Part shown: positions 9,801 through 24,800 of the stretch, in pieces
Numbering within the stretch: the stretch's first letter is position 1
Layout of the letters: every line of letters starts with the position of its first letter
Source: Macrotis lagotis
Taxonomy: Eukaryota; Chordata; Mammalia; Peramelemorphia; Peramelidae
NCBI RefSeq assembly: GCF_037893015.1
Contig: NC_133659.1
Span: 16,664,746-16,728,745, forward strand
Length of the DNA: 64,000 nucleotides
Reading direction: 5' to 3'
Program-made: the position numbers and the translations under genes
The notes under the pieces: model-generated
Database searches by the model: none
Seen by the model: only the letters and a program-made list of their open reading frames with translations
What the model was told of the DNA's origin: nothing

Positions 9801-12800
9801 CCTGCGCCACTGCAACCACTGTTCAGGTCCCCAAGGACACTGAATGTTCCGCAGCCTGACAAAGAAGAGGTAGGGACATGAGGTCCACCAAGGGGTGAAG
9901 GGGTCTTGTGGAAGGCCAGGCAGTGCCCACAGGCCCAGATCCCTGGCTCCTGATTCTCGAGGTTGCCCACACTGTTTGAGAGGAGCTGAACCAGGTGTAT
10001 GGGCTCTGCCTACAAACTGAGCTCTGGGAGTTAAAATTTGAATGAATATATACAGATAAAAAAGGAAATGAGGGAGGACAAGCTCTTTTGGTGCTAATCT
10101 GGAAAATGTTCCCAAAGGGAGAGATGGTTTACCAATCCAAGCTGTAAAAGAGAGAGAGACTGTAAGAAAAAATGTGGATTTTTCCACTTGGGAAATGGTC
10201 ATTTTTGGTGTTCAGAGATTGCCCAAAATGAACTATAAGTGAGTATGGGAGCAGATGCTCCCAGAGGGAGTAAGAGTTTGGGGTACACAGCCTAACAGAC
10301 TGATCAGATCGCCACTTCTAGAAACTGTGTCTGAAACAGTTGAGAAGAATTTTATTGCTGATTTTGGACAGAGCAATTTTCAATTTTGTTTCAAGCTAGA
10401 GTGTCTCCAAAGGCTCCAAGGAGAAAAAGCACTTTTCAAATCATGGTTTTTTTTGGGGTAGGAAAATATTACAAAATCAAATAAAAATGGTATAATTAGA
10501 AACCGCCCATCTCAATCATGTAGACTTGGTCCATCTCAATGGAACGGAAGGTCTTTGAAGAGCAAAGGACCCTTCACTCATCGTTCTCTTGTGCTAGTGC
10601 TTCTTGCTATCTTAGGACAAGCCTGTAGGTGCCTAATAAGTGCAGATGGATTTTCTGGTCAGTGTCAGATCCATTCATTCTACAGGTATTTCTTGAATGA
10701 CTGCTATGTTCTTAGCACAGGCCCCCCCCCCCGAGGAGCTGGCAGGCCAGACAATTTTTTAGTCTATGGACTTACCCCATTCAATGAGATCTTTTTAAAA
10801 GGAAATAATATGAAGGCATACACTAGAGAAATTAGTTATCACTTATTAAATATTAGTTATTATGAAAAATGAACTGTGAATGTTTTCATTTCTTTCAGTT
10901 CAAATAAAGATATTTTATTTACTGTCTTTGACATTCTTCCACCAGATTTTTTTCTCATTGTCATCTTCATTACCATTCATTGAATTAGAAAGATAGATTT
11001 TTGGGGGGACAGAGTTTTGGTTGATAGATTTGTGTTCTACTCCACAGCATTAGAATTCAGTTGTACAAAAGATCCTTTGAGAGACTGACTTCCTAGCTTC
11101 CTTTTTCTCCTTCTATCTTCCCCAGGTGTTTGGGCATAGCTACTTACATCTCTTAGTAAGTATGAGGTTTTCCAAGCCACTTGGGGTGGAGGTGATGGAG
11201 AGAGGCCCTGGGTCTGTGTTCAGACTAGGGTATCCTAAAGCTCAAAGAAGGAATGTGAAGCACTTTGTAAACTTTAAAGTGCTATCAGAATGCCTGTTGT
11301 CATTATTGTCCCCTTGAACCCAGATCACCTCTTTGGTGACTGCTTCATCCCTGATCCTCCTTCTGCCCTTCTACTGAGCTCAGACACTGGAGAGCCACAG
11401 AGGAGCAGCTGGGAGACCCCAGGGATCTGCACACCCACTTTAACTTAATCTATGATATGAATTCTTTTTTTTATTAACTCGAGTTTTTTATTTTTTAATT
11501 TTAATTTTTTAATTTTTTTTGCAAGGCAATGGGGTTAAGTGGCTTGCCCAAGGTCACACAGCCAGGTAATTAGTAAGTGTCTGAGGTCAGATTTGAGCTC
11601 AGGTACTCCTGACTCCAGGGCCAGTGCTCTATCCACTGCGCCACTTAGCCGCCCCAGTATGAGCTCTTTAATCAAAATCAATAAAATCCTGATTTGTTGC
11701 AGTTGCCATTTTTGAGGTATTAATGTTCCACATTGAAAATCTATAATATGATCTGTCTCTAAATACAAACTGATTGTGATCCTTTGAGTCTGCCCCTAAA
11801 ACTTAAGTTTGACTTCTCTTGAGGCCTGCTAGGAGGCAGCTTTTAAGGGTCCTCCCCTGTGGAGAAGTCGGAACCTCAGAAGGGACTTTATTAAGATGAT
11901 CTCATCCATCCTCATTTTAGAAGTGAAGAAACAACCCTTGTGCTAGTCCTTTTGTACAAGGGATATTTGAAAAAATTTGGTCATATTCCTTGATTTGTCC
12001 CCAGTTTTTGTTTTCATTTGAAATTTTTGCTTAGATGGTGAAAAACAAAGCAACCAAAAAATCCTAAACTGAAACCAGACCTTCTTTGCCTTTATGTTGG
12101 ACTTTCAGAGTCTAGCCTCTACCTCTTTACTGATGGAGGCCAGGCTTGATCTGGTTAAAGCTCACTTTGAAAGTTAAGCTGTCTCACCATTTCTTCCTCT
12201 GTACGAGAAACATCTTGGGATGTTGTTTGTTGATAATTTCCACAAGATGGCTAACCTAACCTTAGGAAAGGGTGCTAAAGTCCCATTGTAGACAACAGGT
12301 GAAGTTATTGTTAAAGCTTTTTGTAGCAGTTGTACCTTATCCTAGAGTCTATCAATGTAGGCTTATTTTTAAAATACCTTTTTAACTTGACAAACCTCAT
12401 CAGACAAACATTTCTATGATATGTAGAAGTGCAGAAAAGGAGAAATACACATGAAACCCAGCTTTTCTGCATTTCTTTTCAAAATTATCCGTTCTATATC
12501 TTATTCTTTTTTATATGTCTCCTCTACCTCTTTCTGTTCATTTTAAACAAATGCCACAATGATGCTCATTTCTTTTTTTGTATCTGTTCAATAATTAAAA
12601 CATTTCAAGAAAAGATATGGCAATAGGGGCGGCTAGGTGGCGCAGTGGAGAGAGCACTGACCCTGGAGTCAGGAGAACCTGGGTTCAAATCTGACCTCAG
12701 ACACTTAATAATTACTTAGCCGTGTGACCTTGGGCAAGCCACTTAAACCCATTGCCTTGAAAAATCTAAAAGAAAAAAAAGAAAAGATAGGGCAATGGAT

Positions 12801-15800
12801 TGTATCAGTAGGATGTGTAAGAAGGAAGAGTTGAGGATGACCCTAAGATTTTAAACTGGGGTGTCTGGGAGGATGGGAATGTCCTCAAAAGTCAAGAGGG
12901 CATTTTGGAGGAGAGAAGGTTTTTTTGGAGGGGGAAGATAAATTCTGTTTTGTACATGTTGAGTTTGAGATGTCAGAGATTTCCAAAAGAGAATGAGTAT
13001 TGTGGGACCGGAGCTCAGGAGAGAGACTTAGAATGAATATAGAGATCTGGGCATCATCTGCATGGAGATAACAGAACTCTTGGGAACTGAGGGAATCTCC
13101 AACTATTAAGGGGGAAAGAGAAGAGGGTGACCCAGGATAGTGTGTATCACAAATTTAGTGGGTGTGATCAGGATGAAGAAACTCTAGAACAAACATTGAG
13201 GAAAAAATGATTAGGGAGATAGATCCAGGAGAGGAAAATTCCTAAAAACCCATTGAGGAGAGAATCTAGAAGGACATAGCTAACCTTCAATCTTCCTCTC
13301 TTCATCAGGGTTGGTTAGTGTACTTCATTCACTGGTTCCCTTTTAGAGATGGTGAAAAATGAGGGAGAGAAAAAAGTTAGTTTTAGTCTAGGCTCTAAGC
13401 TCAGAAGTCTAAGAAAAGCATCAACTATCTTTCTGTTTAAGCCTTTTCACTTCCCCTTTGCTCCAAGTATACATAGCTTGGAGTATTGTGGGTTCAATTC
13501 TAGACTGCTGCAATAAAGAGAATATTGCAATAAAGTGTGTCCCGTGAAATTTTTATTTCCCAGGGCCTATAAAGGTTAGGATTATACTATATTGTAGTCT
13601 ATGAAGTGCAGTTGTATTATGTCTAAGAAAACAATGTACATTCTTTAATACCTCATTGCTATAAAAGATGCTGGTACTGAGGCTTCTGAGAGTCAGCATC
13701 TCTTTGCTGGTGGAGGGTCCTGCCTCAGTGTTACTGGCTGCTGACTGAGCTGGGTGGAGGAGGCCAGGACACTTCTTAAAAAAGAGGAAAGAAGTTTGCC
13801 GTGTTGACTATTTCACTTGAACACTTAGAGATCATTGGAGGGCTGCTAATTAGTCTAATTTCAATATTTCTGTGTTTCAGGGACTTGGGGAACAATCAAA
13901 CACATGTGGCATTTATCAATTAAGTTCAACACCTTATATAGAAACAGTGACATCAGTGATCACAATTCACCATTACAGATGGGATAGTAATGAAAACATT
14001 TGAAAAATGAGAATTACCAAAATAGGTTGTGAAGACAGGATGTGAGTGCATGGGGTTAGAAAGATGGTGCCAACAGACTTGCTCAAAGCAACTTAAGAGA
14101 TTATACAGACATTGAAGTGAGGGCCCAAATCCTTTTTCTATTTTTCTATTTTATTTCTTCCCCCCCCTTTTTTGTATTTCTATTAATTAATAACTCCATA
14201 AGGATCACTATTCGACTTAGTACATTTATTTATTTATTTATTTGTTTTTGAGAGGCAAGCAAATGGTAGCTTCTATGATAGTTAAGTGGGGGTTGCCCTG
14301 GGCTAGGCCTGCGCTAGAGTCAGGATTCTGCCAGAACCAGGTGAACTTCCATTTCACCCCATATTTCCTTTTTGCAGGCTCCTTTGGATTGATTACTTGA
14401 ATTAAGAAGGAACAGCTCTGTGTCCTTGGAAATCTTAGAGCTAGAAGAGCCTCCTCTAGTCCAGCCCTCTTGTTTTGTGGATGAGAAAAGGGAAGTCCGG
14501 AAATTTGAGGGGTTGGATGCCCTGAGGAGCTGAGGCCAGAGCTGGGATTTGAGCCCTGGCCTCTACCCTCCTGGACCTTCCAGGAAACCGACCAGACGGA
14601 AGTGCTCTGAGCTCTCGGTTAGGACCTGGGAAAGACATGAGAGTCATCCGGGAACAGCAACAGTGTATCCCAAGAATGCCTTAGATGAGAAATGGGAATG
14701 TAGCAAAGGTTCCCCCTCAGTACAGAGAGTGCTACATTGTCTACACCCGAACACAACTTTCAAGAACGATATTACTCTCTCTATAGCCAGGCCTCCTGCT
14801 CTCCTACCCTGTAAGCCATCCCCCCAAAGAGCAAAGAAGCAGTTCAACAGGTCTTGCCCTAAAGATGGTACAGCAGACAGAGACAGTTGAGCCTTTCTAC
14901 TGCAAACCCTACATGGTTATGCCTCCTCCTGTCATTCCTCTGTAAAGTTAATGTGTGTTGGGGTGTTTCTTCCTTTCCATGGCTGTTACACAATGGGACA
15001 GCAAGGGAACTCAAATAAGATGATCAGAGGAGTTGGGGAAAAGTAATGGGGGAAGGGGTCACTATGTGAGAATAGTAAAAGCATCAGAATGATGAAACCT
15101 GTGCCAGAAGGGCTGGCAGGATTAAGGAACAGATGCAGGTTTGTGTATCGTGGCCTGAGATTTTGAAGTTGTTAAATAGAGGACAGTATTTTGTGTATGT
15201 GGGAATAATTTTAAGAAAGGCCTTGAGTAAGAGGTTTTAGGGGCTGAAAATATGAGCAGACTTAAACTGTGTTTAGGTAAAAACATGAAACCCTCCTTTG
15301 ATGCCTCTATGTGGTATAGAATTAAGCACCTGGAGGGTGTGGACTAATTTATTTGTCTTTGTATCTCCAAGGCCTTGCATCAAAGCAGGCACCTAATAAA
15401 TGGTGTCAGAGCATGAAGTGGCCCTTGTCACCTTTGAGGCCCCATTGGGGCTGCCATGTGATCAAGACTTTGGGTGGATCCTGATGGCACAAGCCCAATG
15501 TGGTGAGGAGGAAAGGGCTTTGGCTGGAATCAGCTGGGCCTGGGTTGAGACCCCATCTCGGCTACTGTTTCAGTGACCTGGGGCAAAGCTCAGACAGTTT
15601 TCACTTCCTTACCTGTGAGCTGGGGATTGGAGTAAATGACCTCCAAAGTCCTTCCAGCTCTATATCTGTGACTCTGTGACCTCCAGCCAGTCCCTTTGTA
15701 TGTCCATGAACCTCAGTTCCTTCATCTGTAAAATAAGGTTGGATTTGCTGGCCTCCCAGGGCCCTTTCGGGGATCTCTAGATCTGATAAGTTGTTTGCTT

Positions 15801-18800
15801 TCTAATATTCAACCTTTGAGCAGGGAGAGGCTTATCACCAGTGAACTGTTGAAGAGAGAGGCAAGAGTGCTCCGGTCTTGTGTGACTTCCATCTATTCTT
15901 GCAGGGACAGTAGCAGAGAGAGAGGAAAGGGGACAGAGTTGTGTGAATAAGCAAACTTCCTTATCTGTTACCAGAGCATGTTGGCTTCACTGTGGGCCCC
16001 AAGTATGCTCAACCCCCAATGTGACTGTTGATGAAGGAACTTAGTGAAGGATCTTATATATATTGTCTTTTCATAAAGATGTCATTCTAGCAATGTGACT
16101 GCTGAGTGGGGATGCCACTGGCAGTAGATCAGAACAAGATAAGTTTTAGTTGTTCCATTTGTTAATAATGCCTTTCCCCTCCGCCCCTACATTGCCATGT
16201 GTTTATGTTGTGTCCTCCTAAGATGGGATACTGGGCCTTCTTTGAGTTGTAGATCCCTTAGACACATGAACCCCAAAACCCCTTTCTCAAAATCCTGTTG
16301 ATAAAAATATGGAGAGTGACTAAAGGAAACTTGTTAGACTGAAATGGAGATGGAAGTTTTCCCCTTCCCACATTCACAGAAGCTTTGACCTGGGAAAATG
16401 TAAACTGTTTAAAGGAAGGGCTACTGTGAGGTCCAAGGGCTGGATTTGTTCAAATAAGGAGTCCTGGGAAGGGTGGTCCAACATACTTCCTCTGGGCAGG
16501 AACCTGTGACCATATTTTACGCAAGCATAATTTCGAATAGTGTGACTCCAAATCCATGAGACCACTTTTGGGACCTTCTTATCCTCACTAATCTGACCTT
16601 GATTTAGTTCACTTGTGAGCCTAGTGCTTTGTACACAGAGGCATTAGATAAATGTTTCTTGATTTGAATAACTTTGAGTGTCCATTTCATAACATTTTTC
16701 CCTTGTTATGGAGAAGTACTTGTCCTCTAAACTTGAGTAATTTTGTTGAGTCATTTTATTGCTTGTAGAAAAGATAATTATTTCTTGGCCTTTTCTTTCT
16801 TTAGCATCATGTTACCCAGGACCCAACATAACTTGTAAGGATTTTAGTGGCAATGAAACCCATTTTACTGGAACTGAAGTTGGTTTTTTCAAGACCATAC
16901 CTTGCCGTAATGTGTAAGTAAAACAGTTGCTTGAGTTTACATTTCAAAGTCATTTGACTAATAATCGCATCTTGAATGCATGGGGAACACGAGTTCACTT
17001 AGGGGGAGTAACGTAGAACTCCTGTGACTTAGGATCATAAATTAATCGTCATTTGGTCCAAATCCCTTATCTTCACAGGGGAAACCCAAGGGTCAGGCAG
17101 GCAACGTGACTCAAGGACATGGAGTCCTAGATCAAGAGCTCAATGGACCCTTCATAGATGAATGAAGGGAGGCCTCCCTGGGGAATGGGACCTGACCATG
17201 GTCACATGGGTGATAAGGGCAGATGCAGATATGAACTCAGTTCTTCAGATCCTACTTCTATGCTTGCTATTCATGTTGAACTGAGGAACTTTACCAGACT
17301 CCTTCAGTGATTGAAGCACAAACTATCCTTTTATTTATTGGATGAGTGAACCAAAGAGAGAACCCAGTTTAAAAATGAAACTGGTTAGTTTAGTGCTTCT
17401 TTGCTCATCAAGCTCATTGCCGAATGTTTGGTGCCTTAATGGCCGCCTCTAAAGGCTGTGCTCTGAAACCGGCCCCATGGGCTCCTCAGGACAAAAGCAG
17501 CTTCTTGACAGTTCATCATGAGTCTGCTTGGAGCTTCTCTCTTTGGCAGGGCCACTAGATATAGATGTTGCCATATACCTGCAACCTCCCCAGCTTCACT
17601 ACCTCAGGTGGGCCCTGAAGTCAGCTCTCCAGCAGACCTACAGGATCCTTCCTTCCTCTCTTGGAAGAAACTAGGTCTTTATCCTCTTTTCTGGTTGATT
17701 TTAATTTAACTACCACCCTGAAAATCAGACCTAGGTGTTATGAGAAAATGTCTAGCATGACCCAACAAATAGACCATTGGTCTGATCATCAGGAAGCATG
17801 AGCCTGGTAACCAGGTAGTCCTCCTTGGGCGGAGGGGGGGGCGCTCCTCAAGGACAGTTTCCAGGAGGGGCTTCACTGACACTTGACAGATTGGTAGTAA
17901 CTTTGCTGAGCAGAGGTGGCTTTTTATTTCCAACTGTCTCCCAAGAAAGGAAAGGGTGTGTGTATGGCCCTTTCCCTTTATCCCCAGGCACAGAGGCTCC
18001 TTCCCTCATCTGTAAGAGCCCCAGGACACTCTTCCTGCCCCTTTTTGGATTTTCAATTTTCTACAGACCCCCAACTCTTTCTGCAGGTCCCCCATAGCTC
18101 TCTATCTTGTCCAGTTAGGCTGTGTCCACGCAGAGTCTGCCCAGCAGATGATACCTGGCCCTCACACTGCTTCCTTATCTTCCTCTCTGGGAGAAGTGTT
18201 GGTGTGTTTACAGCATCAGAGTTTTTCTCCTGTGTTGTAAGACTGTCTAAGCTTCCTGCTGTTTTATTCTGATCGGTCAGTTCTCTTGTATTCTGGTTCC
18301 TAGACCCTTTGTGGTAATGGCTTCGTTTCCCCTGTCAGGACAAGGGGCATTCATTGTTTATGTCAAAGGCTGATGATTCAATCACAGGTAACATCTGGAG
18401 AGGGCTGAAGGTTTGCCCCCTGGGAGTTAGATGTTGTGATCATCCCTGAACTACAGAGGAGAAGACCCAGGCAGACAAAGTTGAAGGGTCTGGGGTCTCA
18501 CAACTAGAATGTGTTTTTGATCCAAGTCTGCTCTTCTGTCAGCTGCACCTCCATGGTGTCCAAGGTCATGCCTTCGGAAAGACCGTCTCATCTGATCATC
18601 TCATTTTATTGATGAAAACTGAGGTCCACTGAGCTTGTGTGACTCACCTGGTGTCCTGCAGCCAGGAGGATCCTGAGCTAGGATTGTAATCCAGAAGCTC
18701 CGATTCTCCAGCCACGGGGACATGAGGGCAGGTTCTCCCTGGGGTCTGGGTTGGTGGAAGTCACCACTCACATTTCTGAGGCATCTTAAGATCTATACAA

Positions 18801-21800
18801 CATTTTCCTTACTGTAGCCCTAGAAGGGGGCAATGCATGTATTTTTACCCCCATATATAGTGAGAAAACCGAGTCTCTCAGGGCCATAGTAGATTGCCTC
18901 TAGTTTTCCATCTGGCAAGTGCTGGAGAAAGGGCCCATTCTGACTCTAGAAGGATGTAATATGGAACAAGAATAGGCATTAAAGATTGTTATTCGAGTCT
19001 ATGTAGCACTAAAGATACTTTGAATACTGCAGTTGTAATGGAAATTTTGCTATAAAAATTGCTTTCAATGCTTTTTTGGGTTTGTTTTTTTTTTTTAGAT
19101 TTTTGCAAGGCAAATGGGGTTAAGTGGCTTACCCAAGGCTTCACGGCTAGGTAATTATTAAGTGTCTGAGACTGGATTTGAACCCAGGTACTCCTGACTC
19201 CAAGGCTGGTGCTTTATCCACTATGCCACCTAGCCGCCCCTCAATGCTTTTTTGAGATAAAACTCTACACCACAAAATAAACCACATTGCAATAAAAACT
19301 TGTGAATGAGTTGCCCCTTTACTGGAGATTCTTTAAGAAAAGGCTAGATACTTGGATTTGTCATGGAGGGGATTCTCACTTAGGTTTGAGTTGGATTTGA
19401 AACCAAAAGATGAAGTCATTTTTCAGTCGTAGCTGATCCACTGTGAGTTTTCTTGGCAGAGAGACCAGAGTGAGAACCTTTCCTTCTCCAGCTCATTTTT
19501 CAGATGAGGAAACTGAGGCAAACAGGGACTTGCCCAGGGTCACGTAGCTAGTCAGTGCTTGAGACTGCCTGAGTTTTCCTGACTCCAGGCCAGGCATTCT
19601 GTACCTACTCCACCACCTAGCTAGCTGCCCCAGTGAAGCCTAGGAGGTCAACACTATCCCTTTACATTCAGACTTCTGTCACCTCTTACTTATTGTCTAC
19701 ACTTCGGACATTTGCATATAGAGACAAAGGATCATGAGTTATACGACTTGCTCCTTTTTGGACTTTTTTCCTCTGTGAATTTGTGAAGGTCCCAGCTGTT
19801 TTCTTTCTTCTATGTAGATAGATAGACATGGGCAGTGATTTCCCCCTCCTAAGCTTTTTAGTTTAAAATTCAGTTGATTTAATTAGCCAGACCTCTAGGA
19901 AATATATTCTGATCAGCCTTTGTTCTGTGGGCTTCGTTCTGGTCAGGAATCTTATCAACCCAGGAATTCCTGGATCTCTAATTCAGAAAATCCCACTCTG
20001 ATTCTCAAGTCCCACCTTTTTAGCCAACTGGTGACTTCCCAAATTATTTTTTCTCTCCTGCATCCCTTGTCTTCAGTGAGCCAACTGGGCCTCTGGGAAC
20101 TCATTTCTTCCTCAGGTCTTCATAATCACTGGCACTACTTTATAGGTTCCTTAGACAATGGAATTGGAGGAGCGTGGGTTTAGGAAGAAGATCAGAAGCC
20201 TGGCTGTGATTAAGGGAGAGGAGAAAAGAAACAAGGCTAGAGCCTGAGGGTAAAATTCCCCAAAGGAGTGAAGGAGATGGAAGGCCCAGTAGAGAAGGAG
20301 GAAGAGAGTGGAGCATGGGGTGTCTCAGAAGTCTCTGCAGTAGAGTAAGTCTACACTGTCCTGGGTCCCTGGACAGACAGGCACAAAAGAGATTTTGGTC
20401 CTTGGCCTCAAGAATATCATGTCCCTGGGACATTCCATATGTTCATAGATAAGTAAATAAAGGATGTTTACAAATAGATCAAGGAAGGTGAATGCTAAAA
20501 AAAAGTTCTTGGGTTTCTTGATATTAGTGGAGAGCCCAGTTTCAGTGTGGGGGTGCCTGAACATCATAGTCTTAGTATAAGGAGCTGAGCAGAGTGGAAG
20601 CACTGGCTCTGGACCAGGGACAAGGAAGATGAGATAAAAGTCAGATAAAATCAGAAGATTCGAGGAAGAATCATTCTCATTTATTTAAATCTTTGGGATA
20701 CTCTGAACATGGTTCTAGTTGGATGGAAAGGTACCCACCATGAGAGAGAGACTGAAGGTGGAGGGAAGAGGGTCCACTACTGGACCAAGGCCCGGGAGGA
20801 AATGGGAAGGACATAAGTGGAGGAATTAACCTTGCTTGGTGGGGCCTGAGGGAAAAAGGAGATAAAGCTGGGGAGCTTTGGAAAGTGGCAGAAGGAGCCT
20901 GGATGGTAGGGCTTGGGGAGGGAGAGGAGAGAATCCATTGGTGGCCCAGGCTGGCAGACCTTTGTTATGCCAAATCCTTCTCAACTAGGTATTGTACTGG
21001 AATTTTGTCTTTATCTGCCATTGTTAATATTATTAAATTATAACTAAATAAATTTCACCAGGATTTTAAAATTACTAACCTGCTATGGCTGAGTAGTCCT
21101 TAAAAGCATATGTTTATAGCTTGCAAATGAGAATTTGCTTTTAGAAAGGGGCAAAGTAGTTAAAATACTTATATTTAACTAGAATCCAATCTATTTTGAC
21201 TCACAGACCCTTTTAATTATAGTATTTAGCAATGTGATTTTAAAATGCCATTTACTTCCTTAAAGATCTGATTTCTCTCTCTCATTGCATTCAACTGAGA
21301 TCAGTGCATACCATGGAAACAATGTAAAGACTAACAGAATGCTGTCTGTGTGTGGGGGGAGCAGGGAAGGAAGATTGGGGGAAAAATTGTGAAATTCAAA
21401 ATAACTAAAGTCTTTGAAAAAAAATAAAATAAAATGCCATTTACTTTTTGGAAATACTAGTATTTTAATCTTGGTTTCTGTTTTCCTGCAGAAACGGCTA
21501 TTCCTACCGGGTGGCAGTCGCTCTTTCTCTATTTCTTGGCTGGTTAGGAGCAGACAGATTTTACCTGGGATACCCTGCTTTAGGTGAGTACGCCCCCCAT
21601 CAAGGAATGTGACAATTTGAAACTTGTATTCTAGATGTATATAGATATTTTCTTTTAGACGAACTCTCGACTCTTCTAAACATTCAGTGTTCCATATGCT
21701 GCTTTGGATCGCGTGGGGAGACATCTGCAGCAAAAACAGAACCCGTGTTCGCTTGGCCACTCAGCGTCTGCGGAGCACGTCTGCTTCCTTGCAGATCTGT

Positions 21801-24800
21801 GTTTTCACTTTCATAGAAAGCATTTAGGAATAGGTGGATGCACGAAGTTTTCTACTTAGAGATGCTGACTTAGAGACAGTCAGTGCTCCAGTTGATCTTT
21901 GCCCCCACCCTGTCCCCCAGTTCCCTTCCCCCCCCCATGCCATGGACTGTGGAGCTGAAGGGCAGGTACCTCTGGTATCTTTGACTCTGGTGGGTGCTGA
22001 TAGCCCAGCAGGCCCTGGGCCCTTTGGTGTCTCAGCTCTGGCTCCTGGAATCCCTTCCCCCAATACTCAACTAGGGCTGTCTGACCCTGTGATCCAGGCT
22101 GGTTTCAGGGGAATAACTGGACTTTTAGGAGATACACTCTTCTCTCTTAGCAGTCTGGCTCCTGCCTCATCCTTCCATGGAACCTGTGCTTTTCACAGTC
22201 ATCTCTGATCTCTTAATCACCAAGTCTGAGGGTCTTTTCTCAGTCCTCATTCTTCAGCTCTGTAGTCTTTGACCCTGTTGATCTCTCTCTTTTTTCTGAG
22301 ATCTCTCTAGAATTTTGTCATTGCTCTCTCTCGGTTCTCCTTCTTATTCCTGACTACTCTTTCTTAGCCTCATTTCCTTGGTCCAGTTTGCTTCTGCTTG
22401 TGGTAAGGGTCCCCGCTTCTGTCTATACCTGTACCTGGTGATCTCATCAGCTCCTGCAGTGTCAATTTTCATTTTTCTTCTGATGATTCTTGAGGTAAGA
22501 AACTCTTCCCATCTGGGTTGATCCCTTTTCTGCAAGCTAGAGGGTTTTTTTTGCAAGGCAATGGGATTAAGTGACTTGCCCAAGGCCACACAACTAGGTA
22601 ATTATTAAATATCTGAGGTTAGATTTGAACTCAGGTCCTCCTGATTCCAGGGCCAGTGCTCTATCCACTGTGCCACCCAACTCCCCTTTGCCTAACTTGC
22701 TTAATGTCAGACAGCAAGTCTGGGTCAGAAGTACAGCTGGAGGACTTCCCTGACCTCTAAGCCATACTGTCTGTCCTCCCTTCATCTATGCAGAATAAAC
22801 ACAACATAAGTTCAGGACATGAGGTGCTTAGGTAGGGAGGATACAGACCCCATGGGATCAGGAAGGATTCCATAGGGCTGGTGCTGTTGGACCTGGGTTT
22901 TGAAGGGAGGGCAGGATTCCATGAGGTGGAGGTGAGAAGGGAGGTCAACATTCCAGTTGAGGAGACAGAAGACAAAGTGCAGAAAAGACAGCTTGGCTAG
23001 AGGAAGAGTGGCATGAGTTATTGGGGTCAGGACCCAACGGGGAGCTTCTGGGTTATCTTGGGTGGTTTTTGGAGCAGGGGAGCGACATGATCAGATGTGG
23101 AGTCTCTGGAGACTCGATTGAAGTGAGGAGAGACTTGGCTCAGGCTGTTGTATTAATTTAGGTAGGAGGTGATAAGGGCCTGAACCAAGGGAGTGGCTGA
23201 ATGAGGCAACATGGCACAGAGGATAGACTGCAGACTTGGGAGCCCGAGGACCTGGACTGAGTCCCAGGTTCTGTTGCAAGGATAGAAACTTAAGCCATCT
23301 GGTCCTAGTTCTTCATCTAGAGAAGGAGGGCATTGGACCCAATGATCCTAAGGTCCTGCCAGCCTTTAGTCTTTGATCCTATAAATGAACAGTTAGCAGA
23401 GCACCCTGAGGGAGAGAGACAGGAGAGGGGGATCACATGCTAGGCAAGACCATCTTCTACCCTTAGTCCACCAGTGGAGTAGCCTACCAGGGGATAACAG
23501 TGCTTCAAACCAGATCTGCTACCAGCTCAGCCCTAGTAGCCATCATGAGGGGGAAAATTGTTTTGGAGAATGGGTCCTACCTTCCCCATTTTCCCACCAG
23601 CACCAACTGCTGACCACCTTCCATCAGCAGATGTAGAAAATCACAAGAGCTCTGCTTCTGGCCTGGCCCTCACAGCCATTCTCCAGGGAGTAGAGGTCTG
23701 CTGTCCTCACCAGGTAGGCAGGTCAGCAGCACTGAAGCCAGGCCCCCAAAGGGAAGTCAGCTCGCATCAGGCAAGTTAGCCCTTCCCCTCTCCCCCACAG
23801 TTGAGGCGGCTGCAGCCACAGCTACTGAAAAGCTAGACCCTGTCACATGACTCACCATCAGAAATGGATAGGATTTTATTAGTAGAAATGACATTAAAGA
23901 GGAGACTTGATAACCATCTGCTTTGTTGCTGAATCTCAGGACTAGTCTCGGGGGCTTGTCCATCGGATTTAGAATTGGAGCTCGCCTTCATGTATTGTCT
24001 CTACCATTAGTCTGCGAGCATCTGGGGACCAGGGGCCATCCGACTTTTTTGTCCCCACAGCACTTAGAACTGTGCTTTAAACAGAACCAGTGCCGAATAA
24101 ATCTTCTTTCATTCATTCATTCCACAAACACAACTAAGGAATTGTTGTGTTGTCTTCTGTGACTGCAGAGGGCAGATCTGTGAATGGAGAATTTTGTAGA
24201 GCTGCAGGTTTAGCTTTGTGGTATGGAAAAATTTCCTAATGGAAAATGCAAAAATGGAATAAGTTGTCTTGGCTCAAACCTAGACTATATGAGATAAGTG
24301 TGGAAATATAGACTGGAGCCAGATCGTGGAAATCTTGGAATCCAAGGATTTCTACATTTTCCTGTAGGTAGTAGGAAGTCACTGAAAGATTTTTGGCAGG
24401 GAGGGATTGCTTGGACATCAATTTGAAGGATAGATTGAAGACAGACTGGAGGTAGGAAGAACAGTTAGGTGGTTTTTCTGATCCTCTCCATTAGAAGAGA
24501 TAAGGTCCTAAAGTAGGGGGGGTTACAGTGAAGGAAGTGAAGAAAGCTGGAGATGATAGTCAGATAGAGTGGACAAGCATCTGTCATGCTGATTACAAAT
24601 GCTTGGTGAAGGTGAGGGAAGAGCCAGCAAGATTTCTGAGGCTGCAACTTTTGAGTATATGCATGGGTACTCCTCATTTCACAGAGGAAGATGCCTATTC
24701 AAAAGCACTGCATTAAGTATCTTTTTTAAAATACCAAATCTAAAATTTCATATTTACTTTAAAGCCATGTTATTAAATTAGACCCATTCTTATCTTTTGA

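Noticed and set aside
21260..21760. 166-codon minus-strand frame over exon 4
   Set aside because: Antisense to a well-supported coding exon and partly within an L1 insertion.
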